DNA of 39,216 nt from an uncultured Bacilli bacterium (GCA_947628325.1 CANQZL010000002.1:1-39216), one strand, 5' to 3'; counted from the first letter of the stretch, positions 16,266 to 24,830 are shown. Translations and numbers: made by a program. The notes: generated from the sequence alone by a model not told the origin.

Positions 16266-18359
16266 TTAATCAAGTTTAATCAAACTAGATACTGTCGACT
16301 TACCATAAATATCGTAAATCATAAATAAGCAATAATATTCCCCAGTTCCATCTAAAGAAGTAAATTCAAAGTCTACTTCATCTATTTTTCCTTCATAGCC
16401 ATAATACGTTGAATACCCTTGCCAGTCGGTCATATAATTGCCGTTATCATCAAACATTTTATACCAATATGTCATAAATTCATAGTGAGTATAGTCTTTA
16501 GGATTTATTATTATACCTTGTGGTTGTTCAGCTGATTTACTAGTAACGCTCGAAATAAATGGTTTATTATCTTTAACCCCAAAATAATAATTGGCTTGAT
16601 CGATAATAAAATTACCATTTTCAAAATTAGAAATAGTTCCTAAAGTTAAATATTTTTCTTCTCCATCTTCCGAAACATCAAAAACTTGGAGATAGGCATC
16701 ATCTATTACTTGACCATCATGAACTACATCTTTAAGTTTAATTATTTTATTAGTAATATTTGTTTTTAAGATGCCATCATCTGTTAAAGTAGCATTATCT
16801 GAGTAAAAGACAGGCATATAATATTCATCATTCATTTTTCTAACTACCAAATATCTTGAATGAGCATATTCATTTATTTGTTCATCAGTAAGTTGAAGAG
16901 AGAATTCATTTCCTTCTACTTGAGTTTCTTTATTAACAACTGCTCCAGATATTAAAGATTTACTGCTACCATTTAGTTTATAATTAGAGAATTTATTTAT
17001 AAATGATTTATATTTTTCACCTATTTCTAAATCATCATAAACTTTTAAGTAATAAGATATATCTTGGGCACTACCTTTATAAGGAAAGTAAATAGAAAGA
17101 CCATTAATATCTTCTTTATTACTCCAATTAAAGATAATAGCATTATCTAAAGCATCTAAGACTTTTGTCTTATCATAATCGGAATATTTAGCTAATTGGT
17201 TAACAAAGTCATATAAATCAATGGTATCTATGTAATTAGAACCTGCTACTTCAGCAAACTGATGAATATTGGCTCTAATTTTAGAGATATTACTATAATT
17301 ATCTTTTACGTCAATACTATCAAAAAACTTTTCTAATTCTTTATATACAGCCTCTATTTTAGATAAGTCAATTATAGAATAACAACTAAGATAGTCATCA
17401 AAAGGATCTGCTGTTCCCATGAAATCTTCATATGAAGAAATATATTTTTTACTAAAATCAATAGCTGTGTCTTCTACTTCAACATCATTTAAGAAATCTA
17501 AGACACTTTCTATTTTACCCATCCAAATAACTTCTTCGGATGCTACTAAGTAATTAGCATAAGGAGCTAAAGTTGAAGCAACTTCAATATTACCCATTAA
17601 ACAAGCTCTAAATAAAATTAATTCTAGTTTATTGTTCTTCTTAAATGGACTATTACTTAAAGCTTTTTCAAATTCACTAACTGTTATTATATCGTTAGGA
17701 TTAAAATCATCTACGACTGCTCCATCTAACGCGTTACCATGATCATAAACAATTAAATCATAGTGATCAGTTTTATAATTTTCATAGCAATAATCTAGGA
17801 AATCTTGTAAAGTATCGGCATCACTCATATTTTTTTGTTCATAAGATTCTAATTTTTCAAAACCATCTTTTTTTAAGATATATATAGCATTTTCATCATT
17901 TTTTATAAAATTATGCCATTTTTTAGTTCCTCCAGTATATAAAAGAATATTAAGATTATCTAAATCAACTTCTTCACCAGATAAGGTACTTAAATCAGTT
18001 GTTGCTGCTTCAACTTCAGATTCTAAATTTGTAGGACTAGCATAAATCATAACAGTTCTACTACCACCTGTTAAAATCGTTTCAGGATTTTCATGTGGAG
18101 CTAATTTTTTTATAACTAAAAATGTAAACATACCTATTACAATAAAAACTAATAAAACTATTATTACTTTAAGAGTATTGTTATCTTTATTAGAAGGAGT
18201 TGGTTTACTAACTTGAACACTATTATTTATAACATTATTATTTACATTGTTTAAAGAACTATTAACGTTATTGTTTAAAATATTGTCTACTCTTTCACCA
18301 CAATTAAAACAAAAAGATACATTATCATCTAACTTAGTACCACATTTTTTACAATACAT
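16266..18359 (-). CDS. Membrane-anchored clostripain-family (C11) cysteine protease with N-terminal zinc ribbon
   Basis: A 697-residue protein with a zinc ribbon at residues 3-20 (C3, C6, C17, C20), an Asn-rich linker, one membrane helix at about 63-84, and a large outside part. That part is a clostripain-type C11 peptidase of the caspase-like fold: LIVYDHGNALDG carries the catalytic His (H207) and LILFRACLMGN the catalytic Cys (C253), each after a hydrophobic strand as in the family. The region to about residue 450 fits the rest of the protease; the C-terminal 240 residues look beta-rich and may bind substrate or fold as an accessory domain. C11 enzymes prefer Arg or Lys before the cut and mature by self-cleavage. 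Tethered to the membrane, it would process surface or exported proteins. SD GTGGTG, ATG at 18359. Confidence 0.85.
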   Translation of the reverse strand: MYCKKCGTKLDDNVSFCFNCGERVDNILNNNVNSSLNNVNNNVINNSVQVSKPTPSNKDNNTLKVIIVLLVFIVIGMFTFLVIKKLAPHENPETILTGGSRTVMIYASPTNLESEVEAATTDLSTLSGEEVDLDNLNILLYTGGTKKWHNFIKNDENAIYILKKDGFEKLESYEQKNMSDADTLQDFLDYCYENYKTDHYDLIVYDHGNALDGAVVDDFNPNDIITVSEFEKALSNSPFKKNNKLELILFRACLMGNIEVASTLAPYANYLVASEEVIWMGKIESVLDFLNDVEVEDTAIDFSKKYISSYEDFMGTADPFDDYLSCYSIIDLSKIEAVYKELEKFFDSIDVKDNYSNISKIRANIHQFAEVAGSNYIDTIDLYDFVNQLAKYSDYDKTKVLDALDNAIIFNWSNKEDINGLSIYFPYKGSAQDISYYLKVYDDLEIGEKYKSFINKFSNYKLNGSSKSLISGAVVNKETQVEGNEFSLQLTDEQINEYAHSRYLVVRKMNDEYYMPVFYSDNATLTDDGILKTNITNKIIKLKDVVHDGQVIDDAYLQVFDVSEDGEEKYLTLGTISNFENGNFIIDQANYYFGVKDNKPFISSVTSKSAEQPQGIIINPKDYTHYEFMTYWYKMFDDNGNYMTDWQGYSTYYGYEGKIDEVDFEFTSLDGTGEYYCLFMIYDIYGKSTVSSLIKLD

Positions 18360-18385
18360 TTAAAACACCACTCTTTATCATTTTC

Positions 18386-18394
18386 ACTATATCA
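18386..18394 (-). promoter_or_regulatory. Extended -10 promoter of the C11 protease gene
   Basis: TGATATAGT on the minus strand, about 27 bases before the start, no clear -35. Confidence 0.45.
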
Positions 18395-18442
18395 TATTTT
18401 TATAACTATTAGTTCATAATAAACTAAACTTTACTTATTAAA

Positions 18443-18468
18443 TTTAAAAGAACGTCAAGAAGACGTTC
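18443..18468 (-). terminator. Terminator after the small membrane protein gene
   Basis: A perfect 7-bp GC-containing stem GAACGTC/GACGTTC (18450-18456 with 18462-18468), five-base loop, then four T on the minus strand. Confidence 0.75.
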
Positions 18469-18473
18469 CAATC

Positions 18474-18995
18474 TTATTTAATTATTAGTTCATTTTTATT
18501 ATATTTATTAAGAGCTTTTAAAAGGTTATCTTTTTGTTTAATACTTAAATAGAAAAAACAAGGTGTATCAGTTAAAATTGTTATTGAATATTTCTTTATA
18601 ACTATAGCTTTTATCTTTGACCAATCAATACCTACTTTAATATCAAATACAGATATATAAGTAATTCCTTCTTCATTAAGAATAATTGATTTCCTAATTT
18701 TTCTTTTTTTATTTATTTGATACATTGATAAAGCTTTTATAAAATTAAATATTAAATAGACAAAAGCAATTAAAACTATGATAGACATTAAATAATAATT
18801 ACAAATATTATTAGAAATAGTTAAAAATAATAAACCTAAAATAATTAAAAAGACAAAAATAAGTAAGACACTTATAAAATAATTCATACAATCAGTTTTC
18901 TTTTTCTTTAAAATTGTATATTTATTTAATGCTACTCCTTTAGCTTCACTATAACATTTAAAAAAACCTTTATTTATATAACAATTAATTTCCAT
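18474..18995 (-). CDS. Small two-helix membrane protein, YcxB/PH-domain-like
   Basis: A 173-residue protein with two adjacent membrane helices (about 39-61 and 67-88) joined by a short turn. An N-terminal stretch and the C-terminal strands (ISVFDIKVGIDWSKIKAIVIKK, then a helix) together resemble the YcxB-like or PH-like membrane protein family, where a beta domain is interrupted by two helices. Function unknown. The SD AAAGGAG overlaps the stop of the upstream glycosyltransferase gene, so it is very likely cotranscribed and coupled with it. Nothing in it suggests catalysis. Confidence 0.65.
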   Translation of the reverse strand: MEINCYINKGFFKCYSEAKGVALNKYTILKKKKTDCMNYFISVLLIFVFLIILGLLFLTISNNICNYYLMSIIVLIAFVYLIFNFIKALSMYQINKKRKIRKSIILNEEGITYISVFDIKVGIDWSKIKAIVIKKYSITILTDTPCFFYLSIKQKDNLLKALNKYNKNELIIK

Positions 18996-19007
18996 ACTTC
19001 TTCTCCT

Positions 19008-20030
19008 TTATGTTTCTTTTTTAAAAATAAAATATCTTTGAATTAACCAACTGAATATAAATAATAATATTTCAGTTAGTAATTTACTTATAAATTTATT
19101 AAAATTTAAATATGTTACAAATAATTTTAAGATTAAAGAATTAATAAGTATTATGAATAAGACTAATAAACTATATTTAATAGCCGTTAAATTATTTTTA
19201 TCATTATTTTGAAAAACAATTTTCTTATTTATATTATAATTTATTGTAGCACTAATAAAGCGAGCTAGCAAGTTTGCTAAAATTATTTTATTAAAACAGA
19301 TAACTAATAATGTATATAGAATAAAATCTATTAAAAAACAAAATATCGATGAAAAAGAAAATTTAATAATTTCTTTATATATTAAAAATGAATCTTTTAA
19401 AGTATTAAAATGACTTTGAGAATTATTATCTATATAAATAGTAGTAATTTCTACTTCTTTAATAGGTATTTTCCTTTTGGCAAACATTAATAAAACATTC
19501 ATTTCGTATTCAAATCTTTCACCATTAACATTTAATAATTCATTAATTAATTTGTTAGAAAAAGCTCTAAGTCCTGTTTGAGTATCATAGATATTTAATC
19601 CTGTAGTTAAAGAAAATATTAAACGAGTTATTCCATTCCCAAGACGTGAACGAAAAGGAATATTTTGATTACGTAAACGTTTACCTAATATTAAAGTGTC
19701 AGGATTTTTTTGAACATATTCTAATAGTTTTAAAGTATCTTCTATAGTATGTTGACCATCTGAATCCATCGTTACAACATAATAATTATTATTAAAATTA
19801 TTTTTTATATAGTTAAAACCATATTTTAAAGCATATCCTTTACCTTTATTACCAACATATTCTAATACTTCAGCATATTTTTGAGCTTCATTAAAAATTT
19901 GATTATATTCTTTGGTATTACCAGCATTAATTACAATAATTGTTACGTCTTCTTTACTTAATTTTTCTAATAAAGATATTAATTTATTATCAGGTTCATA
20001 AGCTGGTATTAAAACTATTTTATTATTCAT
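19008..20030 (-). CDS. GT2 glycosyltransferase fused to a GtrA-like membrane domain
   Basis: Residues 1 to about 215 form a family 2 glycosyltransferase of the dolichyl-phosphate mannose synthase type: VLIPAYEPDNKL start, GNKGKGYALKYG, and the metal-binding DSD (89-91) in TMDSDGQH, followed by the TGLRAFSN motif region. Residues 225-340 hold four membrane helices matching the GtrA family, which carries lipid-linked sugars across the membrane. The fusion suggests one protein that makes an undecaprenyl-phosphate sugar on the inner face and moves or presents it outside for decorating wall or surface polymers; this is inferred from the two domains. SD AGGAAG seven bases before the ATG. The gene follows the hemolysin III gene by 18 bases. 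Confidence 0.87.
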   Translation of the reverse strand: MNNKIVLIPAYEPDNKLISLLEKLSKEDVTIIVINAGNTKEYNQIFNEAQKYAEVLEYVGNKGKGYALKYGFNYIKNNFNNNYYVVTMDSDGQHTIEDTLKLLEYVQKNPDTLILGKRLRNQNIPFRSRLGNGITRLIFSLTTGLNIYDTQTGLRAFSNKLINELLNVNGERFEYEMNVLLMFAKRKIPIKEVEITTIYIDNNSQSHFNTLKDSFLIYKEIIKFSFSSIFCFLIDFILYTLLVICFNKIILANLLARFISATINYNINKKIVFQNNDKNNLTAIKYSLLVLFIILINSLILKLFVTYLNFNKFISKLLTEILLFIFSWLIQRYFIFKKET

Positions 20031-20048
20031 AATACTACTTCCTATACT

Positions 20049-20708
20049 TTATAAAACGTATAGTAAAATGGAAAAGAATTGAAAAATACTGCCACCTAAA
20101 ACAAAAAAGTGCCATATTGAATGCATGTATTTTACTTTACTACCTATTAAATAAACAATGGCTCCTAAAGTATATATAATACCACCAGTAAGAAGTAAAA
20201 CTAAACCTGGGGTAGCTAAATTATTAATTAATGGTTTAATAGCAAAAACAGCCATCCATCCTAAAATAAGATATATAGGAAAAGAAATCTTTTTAAACTT
20301 GTCTACATTTATACTATTTCCTATAATACCTATGATAGAAACAAGCCACATAATAATTAACATTATAATTCCTCTTATACCACCTATTACTAATAGTAAA
20401 TATGGAGTATAACTACCAGCTATTAATAAATATATACTACAATGATCAAAGACTCTAAATAATCTTTTAGCTTTATTAGGTTTAAAAGCATGATATAAAG
20501 AACTCATTGCATATAAAATAATTAAACTTACACCATAAATACAACTTGATATTATACCTAAGACATTATGATGAAGACTAGCAAAAACGATACATAATAC
20601 TAAAGCAGCAATAGAAAGTAAAGCTCCTATACCATGAGAAATAGAACTAATTAATTCTTCTGCTAAAGTATATTTAGGAATAGTTATTTTAGATTTCTTA
20701 TTTTTCAT
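20049..20708 (-). CDS. Hemolysin III / TrhA family membrane protein
   Basis: A 219-residue protein with seven hydrophobic helices of the PAQR-like hemolysin III (YqfA/TrhA) family. Conserved marks: SSISHGIGALLS near the N-terminus, SSLYHAF, RVFDHCSIYLLIAGSYTP, and HSIWHFFVLGGS near the C-terminus, with the Ser, His and Asp residues that form a likely metal site in the membrane. In E. coli and Bacillus homologues a role in membrane lipid homeostasis has been reported; the name hemolysin is historical. The frame is open to a GTG at 20717, but that GTG is part of the SD (AGGTG) of the ATG at 20708, so 20708 is the start. It leads a probable three-gene unit with the glycosyltransferase and the small membrane protein. 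Confidence 0.9.
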   Translation of the reverse strand: MKNKKSKITIPKYTLAEELISSISHGIGALLSIAALVLCIVFASLHHNVLGIISSCIYGVSLIILYAMSSLYHAFKPNKAKRLFRVFDHCSIYLLIAGSYTPYLLLVIGGIRGIIMLIIMWLVSIIGIIGNSINVDKFKKISFPIYLILGWMAVFAIKPLINNLATPGLVLLLTGGIIYTLGAIVYLIGSKVKYMHSIWHFFVLGGSIFQFFSILLYVL

Positions 20709-20759
20709 TTTATTCACCTAATAATATTATACATTATAAAATATAAATATGCTATTAGT

Positions 20760-20787
20760 ATTAAAAAAACAAATCCAAAGATTTGTT
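20760..20787 (-). terminator. Terminator of the PNPOx-like gene
   Basis: A perfect 8-bp stem AACAAATC/GATTTGTT (20768-20775 with 20780-20787), four-base loop, then seven T on the minus strand. Confidence 0.85.
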
Positions 20788-20791
20788 AAAA

Positions 20792-21190
20792 TTATAAGTT
20801 AATAACTTTTGGTTTATCATCAAATGAAGAAATTGTAGCTGTTACATTTTCTAAAGCTAAAGCAACGACATTATCATCATTAGCTTCATACATTTCTTCT
20901 AATTTAGGAAAATCATTTAAGATAAATTGCTTAACATCTTTACTATTTTCTTCTCTAGCTTCAGCTGTTACTCTTATCCACTCATCGCCATTATAAGAAC
21001 ATAATTCAACTTTGGGATTCTTTTTCATTTGCTTAAAAACATTTTTATCTTTAGTTGTTAAAATGTAAAGTTTATCATTAACTATTTTTATAGACATAAA
21101 GGGTCTTACTCGTGGTTGTTTACCATCCATAGTTGCTAAATAGTAACAATCTCCTTTACCATTTTTTAAAAAATTATATATTTCATTCAT
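20792..21190 (-). CDS. Pyridoxamine 5'-phosphate oxidase-fold flavoprotein
   Basis: A 132-residue protein of the small PNPOx-like split-barrel family that binds FMN or F420. The typical N-terminal segment YYLATMDGKQPRVRPFMSIKIVNDKLYILTT is followed by KNVFKQMKKNPKVELCSY and WIRVTAEA, all standard positions for the flavin-binding barrel. Such small members are uncharacterised reductases or stress proteins; true pyridoxine biosynthesis is unlikely at this length. SD GAGGTC six bases before the ATG, own terminator. Confidence 0.88.
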   Translation of the reverse strand: MNEIYNFLKNGKGDCYYLATMDGKQPRVRPFMSIKIVNDKLYILTTKDKNVFKQMKKNPKVELCSYNGDEWIRVTAEAREENSKDVKQFILNDFPKLEEMYEANDDNVVALALENVTATISSFDDKPKVINL

Positions 21191-21243
21191 TTATTTGACC
21201 TCTCTTCTAATATTAGTATGGTCAATTATTTAGATTTTAATCA

Positions 21244-21270
21244 TTAAAAAAAATTAACATAAGTGTTAAT
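21244..21270 (-). terminator. gpmI terminator
   Basis: A perfect 7-bp stem ATTAACA/TGTTAAT (21253-21259 with 21264-21270), four-base loop, followed by eight T on the minus strand. The upstream arm includes the gpmI stop. Confidence 0.8.
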
Positions 21271-22777
21271 CTTTTTCTATTAAAGAATTACCTTTAAATT
21301 CAATAGGAATTGGAATGTTTAAAAGACTTAAAATAGTTGGAGCAATATCAGATAATTTGCCTTCTTCTTTTAATTTAATATCTTTTCTTGTTACTATAAA
21401 TGGAACTTTGTTAGTAGTATGCGTTGTACAAGGTGTTCCATCTTCATTTATCATTACATCACAATTGCCATGGTCAGCTGTAACAATTAATGTACCATTT
21501 ACTTCACTTAGTTTGTCATATATTCTTTTTAAACAAGTATCAACAAATTCAACAGCTTTTACAGCAGCTTCATATACTCCAGTATGACCGACCATATCAC
21601 CATTAGCAAAATTTAATATTACAACATCTAAATAGTCTTTATTTAATTCTTCAATTAATCTATCTGTTACTTCTTGAGCACTCATTTCTGGTAATAAATC
21701 ATAAGTTGCTACTTTGGGAGAATTAACTAAAATACGCTTAGCATTTTTTAGTTCTATTTCTCTTCCTCCATCAAAGAAATAAGTAACATGAGCATACTTT
21801 TCAGTTTCAGCAATACGTAACTGATTAAGTCCTAAACTATCAATATATTCTCCTAAAGGATTATTTAAATTTTGATACTCAAAAGCATTTAAACCAATTA
21901 CTGTATCAGTAATAGGCATCATAGAAACTAATTTTACATTATTAAATTTAGTAACAGGCATTTCATTAAAATCTTTATTAGTTATAGCTGTACACATTTC
22001 TCTTAAACGATCTGGGCGATAGTTAAAAACGATAAGACCATCATTTTCAGATAATTTACCATCACAAATTACACTAGGCTTAATAAATTCATCTGTTATA
22101 TCATTTTTATAAGAGTATGCAAATACTTCTTGAGGTGTATCATACTTTTCACCTATACCATAGACAATTGCATCATAAGCTAGTTTTAATCTATCATAGT
22201 TATTATCTCTATCCATTCCATAATAACGACCACCAATAGTAACTATTTTACCAATTTTATCTTCTTTAATTTTATCTTCTAATTTCTTTACATAATCTTT
22301 TCCACTATGAACATCAGTATCTCTACCATCAGTAAATAGATGAAAATATAATTCTTTAATACCATTTTCTTTACACATATCAATTACAGCATTTAAGTGT
22401 CTAGTATGAGAGTGAATACCTCCATCACTAATTAAACCCATGATATGTAATTTAGAATTATTTTCTTTGGTATGATTAATAACTTTTAAGATATTTTCAT
22501 TATTAAAGAATTCTTTAGTTTCTATAGCATTATTAATAAGTTCTAATGGTTGATAGACAATTCTTCCTGCTCCAATATTCATATGACCTACTTCAGAATT
22601 ACCCATTTGTCCTTCAGGAAGACCAACTAGTTTACCAGAAGCTTCTAATATTGTATGAGGATATTCTTTAACAAGCATGTCAAATGTTGGCTTATGAGCA
22701 TTTAAAAAGGCGTTGCCTTCAGTTTCTTTACGAAGTCCACATCCATCTAAAATACATAATACTAAAGGTTGTTTCAT
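21266..22777 (-). CDS. gpmI: 2,3-bisphosphoglycerate-independent phosphoglycerate mutase
   Basis: Glycolytic enzyme that interconverts 3- and 2-phosphoglycerate through a phosphoserine intermediate and two Mn ions. Motifs in order: LCILDGCGLR (metal Asp; Cys where Phe or Trp is more common), GNSEVGHMNIGAGR with the catalytic Ser, LFTDGRDTDVHSG, GRYYGMDRDNNYDR, FNYRPDRLREM, NFANGDMVGHTG, TADHGNCD (metal Asp and His) and TTHTTNKVPF. The length, 503 residues, is normal. SD GAGTGAT close to the ATG. It stands alone and is not in a gap-pgk-tpi-eno cluster. Confidence 0.98.
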   Translation of the reverse strand: MKQPLVLCILDGCGLRKETEGNAFLNAHKPTFDMLVKEYPHTILEASGKLVGLPEGQMGNSEVGHMNIGAGRIVYQPLELINNAIETKEFFNNENILKVINHTKENNSKLHIMGLISDGGIHSHTRHLNAVIDMCKENGIKELYFHLFTDGRDTDVHSGKDYVKKLEDKIKEDKIGKIVTIGGRYYGMDRDNNYDRLKLAYDAIVYGIGEKYDTPQEVFAYSYKNDITDEFIKPSVICDGKLSENDGLIVFNYRPDRLREMCTAITNKDFNEMPVTKFNNVKLVSMMPITDTVIGLNAFEYQNLNNPLGEYIDSLGLNQLRIAETEKYAHVTYFFDGGREIELKNAKRILVNSPKVATYDLLPEMSAQEVTDRLIEELNKDYLDVVILNFANGDMVGHTGVYEAAVKAVEFVDTCLKRIYDKLSEVNGTLIVTADHGNCDVMINEDGTPCTTHTTNKVPFIVTRKDIKLKEEGKLSDIAPTILSLLNIPIPIEFKGNSLIEKD

Positions 22778-22800
22778 ATAATCACTCTTTCTCTTTTAAT

Positions 22801-22809
22801 ATTTTATCA
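22801..22809 (-). promoter_or_regulatory. Extended -10 promoter of gpmI
   Basis: TGATAAAAT on the minus strand, about 23 bases before the ATG; no convincing -35. Confidence 0.45.
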
Positions 22810-22837
22810 TATTTAGAATTAAATTATATTTATTTTT

Positions 22838-22863
22838 AAAAAAAGAATTAGTTTTACTAATTC
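22838..22863 (-). terminator. Terminator of the WXG100 operon
   Basis: Perfect stem GAATTAG/CTAATTC (22845-22851 with 22857-22863), five-base loop, then seven T on the minus strand. One arm contains the stop codon. Confidence 0.8.
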
Positions 22864-23150
22864 CCTTCTACTTGTTGTCTTGCTTGTGCTTCTAAATTTT
22901 GATATGCTGGTTTAACTGTTTCTGTCAAATATTTAGAACATTCTGATATTTCCTCTTTAAATGCTGGTATTTTATTTTTTACTTTATTAATAGATTCAAT
23001 GATTGCAGTTGCTGATTCTGATTGATAATTTTGGTTAACAGAATTAATTTCTGTTTCAAAATCATTAACAATTTCCTCTATTCTAGCTGCAGAATTTGTT
23101 AACTCAGTTGCTGCAATATCACATTCAACATCTGTAAATTTAAATGCCAT
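22857..23150 (-). CDS. WXG100-like protein lacking the WxG turn
   Basis: A 97-residue, almost entirely helical protein, second of a WXG100 pair. Two long helices flank a turn at residues 41-46 that reads N-Y-Q-S-E-S, so Tyr stands where the signature Trp should be and Ser where Gly should be. Near the C-terminus YQNLE (83-87) fits the YxxxD/E export signal of type VII secretion substrates. It most likely pairs with the neighbouring canonical protein as a heterodimer, with one partner giving the WxG motif. A strong SD AGGAGGT lies ten bases after the stop of the partner. Identification rests on size, helices, the C-terminal motif and the neighbour. Confidence 0.75.
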   Translation of the reverse strand: MAFKFTDVECDIAATELTNSAARIEEIVNDFETEINSVNQNYQSESATAIIESINKVKNKIPAFKEEISECSKYLTETVKPAYQNLEAQARQQVEGN

Positions 23151-23160
23151 CTTTTACCTC

Positions 23161-23436
23161 CTACATATTTTCTTCTAAGTCACGATAACTACTACCTACA
23201 TTTTCAACTAGTTCACCATGACCTTGCATTAATTCTGCTAATTTATCAAAATCTTGTCTGTAACTTTCAATACTATCCGTGTATCTTTTGGCTGATTCAC
23301 CAGTCCAACTATTTTTTAAATCATCAATAGTACTATAAATCTTTCTTATTTCTTCTTTAAATTCTGTTGTACTAGATTTAATCTTGTTTCCATCATCAAT
23401 TAATTTCATATAGTCATCTAAATCTATGCTACTCAT
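23161..23436 (-). CDS. WXG100 family protein (EsxA-like)
   Basis: A 91-residue helical hairpin protein with the signature W44-T45-G46 in the central turn (KNSWTGESAKRY) and the export motif YRDLE at 84-88, just before the C-terminus. These are substrates of the type VII secretion machinery (EssC/YukB type). It is the first gene of a two-gene unit with a good promoter. No secretion ATPase, YukD, EssA or EssB gene is in the window, so the machinery must be elsewhere. The protein may serve as an effector or as a chaperone partner for larger toxins. Confidence 0.9.
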   Translation of the reverse strand: MSSIDLDDYMKLIDDGNKIKSSTTEFKEEIRKIYSTIDDLKNSWTGESAKRYTDSIESYRQDFDKLAELMQGHGELVENVGSSYRDLEENM

Positions 23437-23472
23437 TCAAACACCATCTTTCCATATACTATTTATAAATTA

Positions 23473-23501
23473 ATTATAGCTTATAATAGTTAGTTTGCAA
23501 A
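23473..23501 (-). promoter_or_regulatory. Promoter of the WXG100 operon
   Basis: Perfect TATAAT (23473-23478) with TTTGCA (23496-23501), 17-base spacer; leader about 30 bases. Confidence 0.7.
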
Positions 23502-23540
23502 GTAGGTTTTACATTTTTTAACGTTTTAAAAAGCTTTATA

Positions 23541-23573
23541 AATAAAAAAGAACTAAATTTTATCTAGTTCTTT
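23541..23573 (-). terminator. Terminator of the COG0523 gene
   Basis: A 9-bp stem AAAGAACTA/TAGTTCTTT (23547-23555 with 23565-23573), nine-base loop, then T-rich on the minus strand; contains the stop codon. Confidence 0.8.
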
Positions 23574-24716
23574 ACTAATTTCTTCTTTATTGATTCCTTT
23601 ACCAATAAAGACTAATTTAACCATTTTATCACCATAGAAATCATCCCAATCTTTTTGCATATCAGGATTGGCTTCTAGGACTTCTTTTTGAACTTGAGGA
23701 GATTCTGAAACTAACCAAGGACCAGCTTCATAAATATTCTTTAAAGTTCCAGCTTGTTCAAACATATAAGACATATTTTTATCATCATTAAAATAAGTAA
23801 TACCTTTTACTCTAATAATTTTTTTAGGCCATGGTTTACCAATGTAGTCATAGAATTTTTTACGATCCATAGGTTCACGACGATAGTAGACAAAAGTATT
23901 GATACCATATTCTTCTACTTCACCTTCATCGTGATGGTGATGATGCTCATTATGCTCATGATCATGGTCATCATCGTCTTCTTCAACTTCTTTATCTATT
24001 TCAGCATACCAACCAGAAGATGTTACAGCTTTTTCAAAGTCAAATTGATGTGTTTCTAAAATTTCTTTTAAATCAACTTTAGAATAATTAGTTTCAATAA
24101 CTTTGGCATTAGGCTGTAAAGCACGTAAAACATCTTTAACACTAGAAAGTTCTTCTTTGGTTACTTCATCTATTTTATTTAAAATTATAGTATCACAAAA
24201 TTCAACTTGTTGAATAATTAAGTTTTCTATGTCTTCTTCTAATATTTTATCATTTAATAAATCAGCACCTTGATTAAATTCATCAGATAATCTTTTAGCA
24301 TCTACAACTGATATAATTGAATCTAAATAACAAAGCTTAGGCATATTATATTGGGTATAAGCATCTTCTAAAGCACAAATAGTCTGAGCTATAGGAATTG
24401 GTTCACATATTCCACTAGCTTCAATGATTATATAATCAAATTTTTTAGCTTCGATAATATCTTGTAATTGATTTAATAAATCAGTATTCAAAGTACAACA
24501 AATACATCCATTTTGTAAAGCAACTAAGGAATCATCTTTACCACTTACAATGCCACCTTTTTCTATTAAAGAAGCATCTATATTAACTTCACCAATATCA
24601 TTTACAATTACAGCAATTTTATATCCTTCTTGATTATTTAGAATATGATTTAAAAGGGTGGTTTTTCCACTACCTAAATAACCAGTTAATAATGTTATTG
24701 GAATACATTTACTCAT
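23553..24716 (-). CDS. COG0523 GTPase, CobW/ZagA-like metallochaperone
   Basis: A G3E-family GTPase that delivers a metal, usually zinc, to client proteins. Walker A is GYLGSGKTT (12-20), the metal site CICC is at 71-74, the IIIEASG motif at 97-102 and NKID at 180-183. A His/Asp/Glu-rich segment at 247-264, with a run of HHHHH, is an extra metal store. The CobW C-terminal domain follows (FVYYRREPMDRKKFYDYI onward). The length, 387 residues, is typical. No zinc-repressor (Zur) type palindrome is seen before it, so regulation by zinc cannot be claimed. Its neighbours share no metal role except perhaps the CDF exporter 3 kb away. Confidence 0.92.
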   Translation of the reverse strand: MSKCIPITLLTGYLGSGKTTLLNHILNNQEGYKIAVIVNDIGEVNIDASLIEKGGIVSGKDDSLVALQNGCICCTLNTDLLNQLQDIIEAKKFDYIIIEASGICEPIPIAQTICALEDAYTQYNMPKLCYLDSIISVVDAKRLSDEFNQGADLLNDKILEEDIENLIIQQVEFCDTIILNKIDEVTKEELSSVKDVLRALQPNAKVIETNYSKVDLKEILETHQFDFEKAVTSSGWYAEIDKEVEEDDDDHDHEHNEHHHHHDEGEVEEYGINTFVYYRREPMDRKKFYDYIGKPWPKKIIRVKGITYFNDDKNMSYMFEQAGTLKNIYEAGPWLVSESPQVQKEVLEANPDMQKDWDDFYGDKMVKLVFIGKGINKEEISKELDKI

Positions 24717-24743
24717 TTATATCACTCATTTCTATACCTAACT

Positions 24744-24752
24744 ATTATAGCA
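24744..24752 (-). promoter_or_regulatory. Extended -10 promoter of the COG0523 gene
   Basis: TGCTATAAT on the minus strand, perfect extended -10, about 28 bases before the ATG; no clear -35. Confidence 0.55.
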
Positions 24753-24803
24753 TTATTTAATTAAAAGTATCTATTTTTTTAAATAATATTTATTTTAGTC
24801 AGA

Positions 24804-24830
24804 TAAAAAACCAAATATTAATTTGGTTTT
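24804..24830 (-). terminator. Terminator of the lipid operon
   Basis: A perfect 10-bp stem AAAACCAAAT/ATTTGGTTTT (24807-24816 with 24821-24830), four-base loop, six T on the minus strand; overlaps the stop codon. Confidence 0.85.

Noticed and set aside
20043..20064. CTATAC/GTATAG inverted repeat between hemolysin III and the GT2 gene as a terminator
   Set aside because: Short stem, ten-base loop and no T tract; cotranscription is more likely.
24717..24828. Zinc-repressor (Zur) box before the COG0523 GTPase
   Set aside because: No palindrome of that type; only AT-rich sequence and an extended -10.
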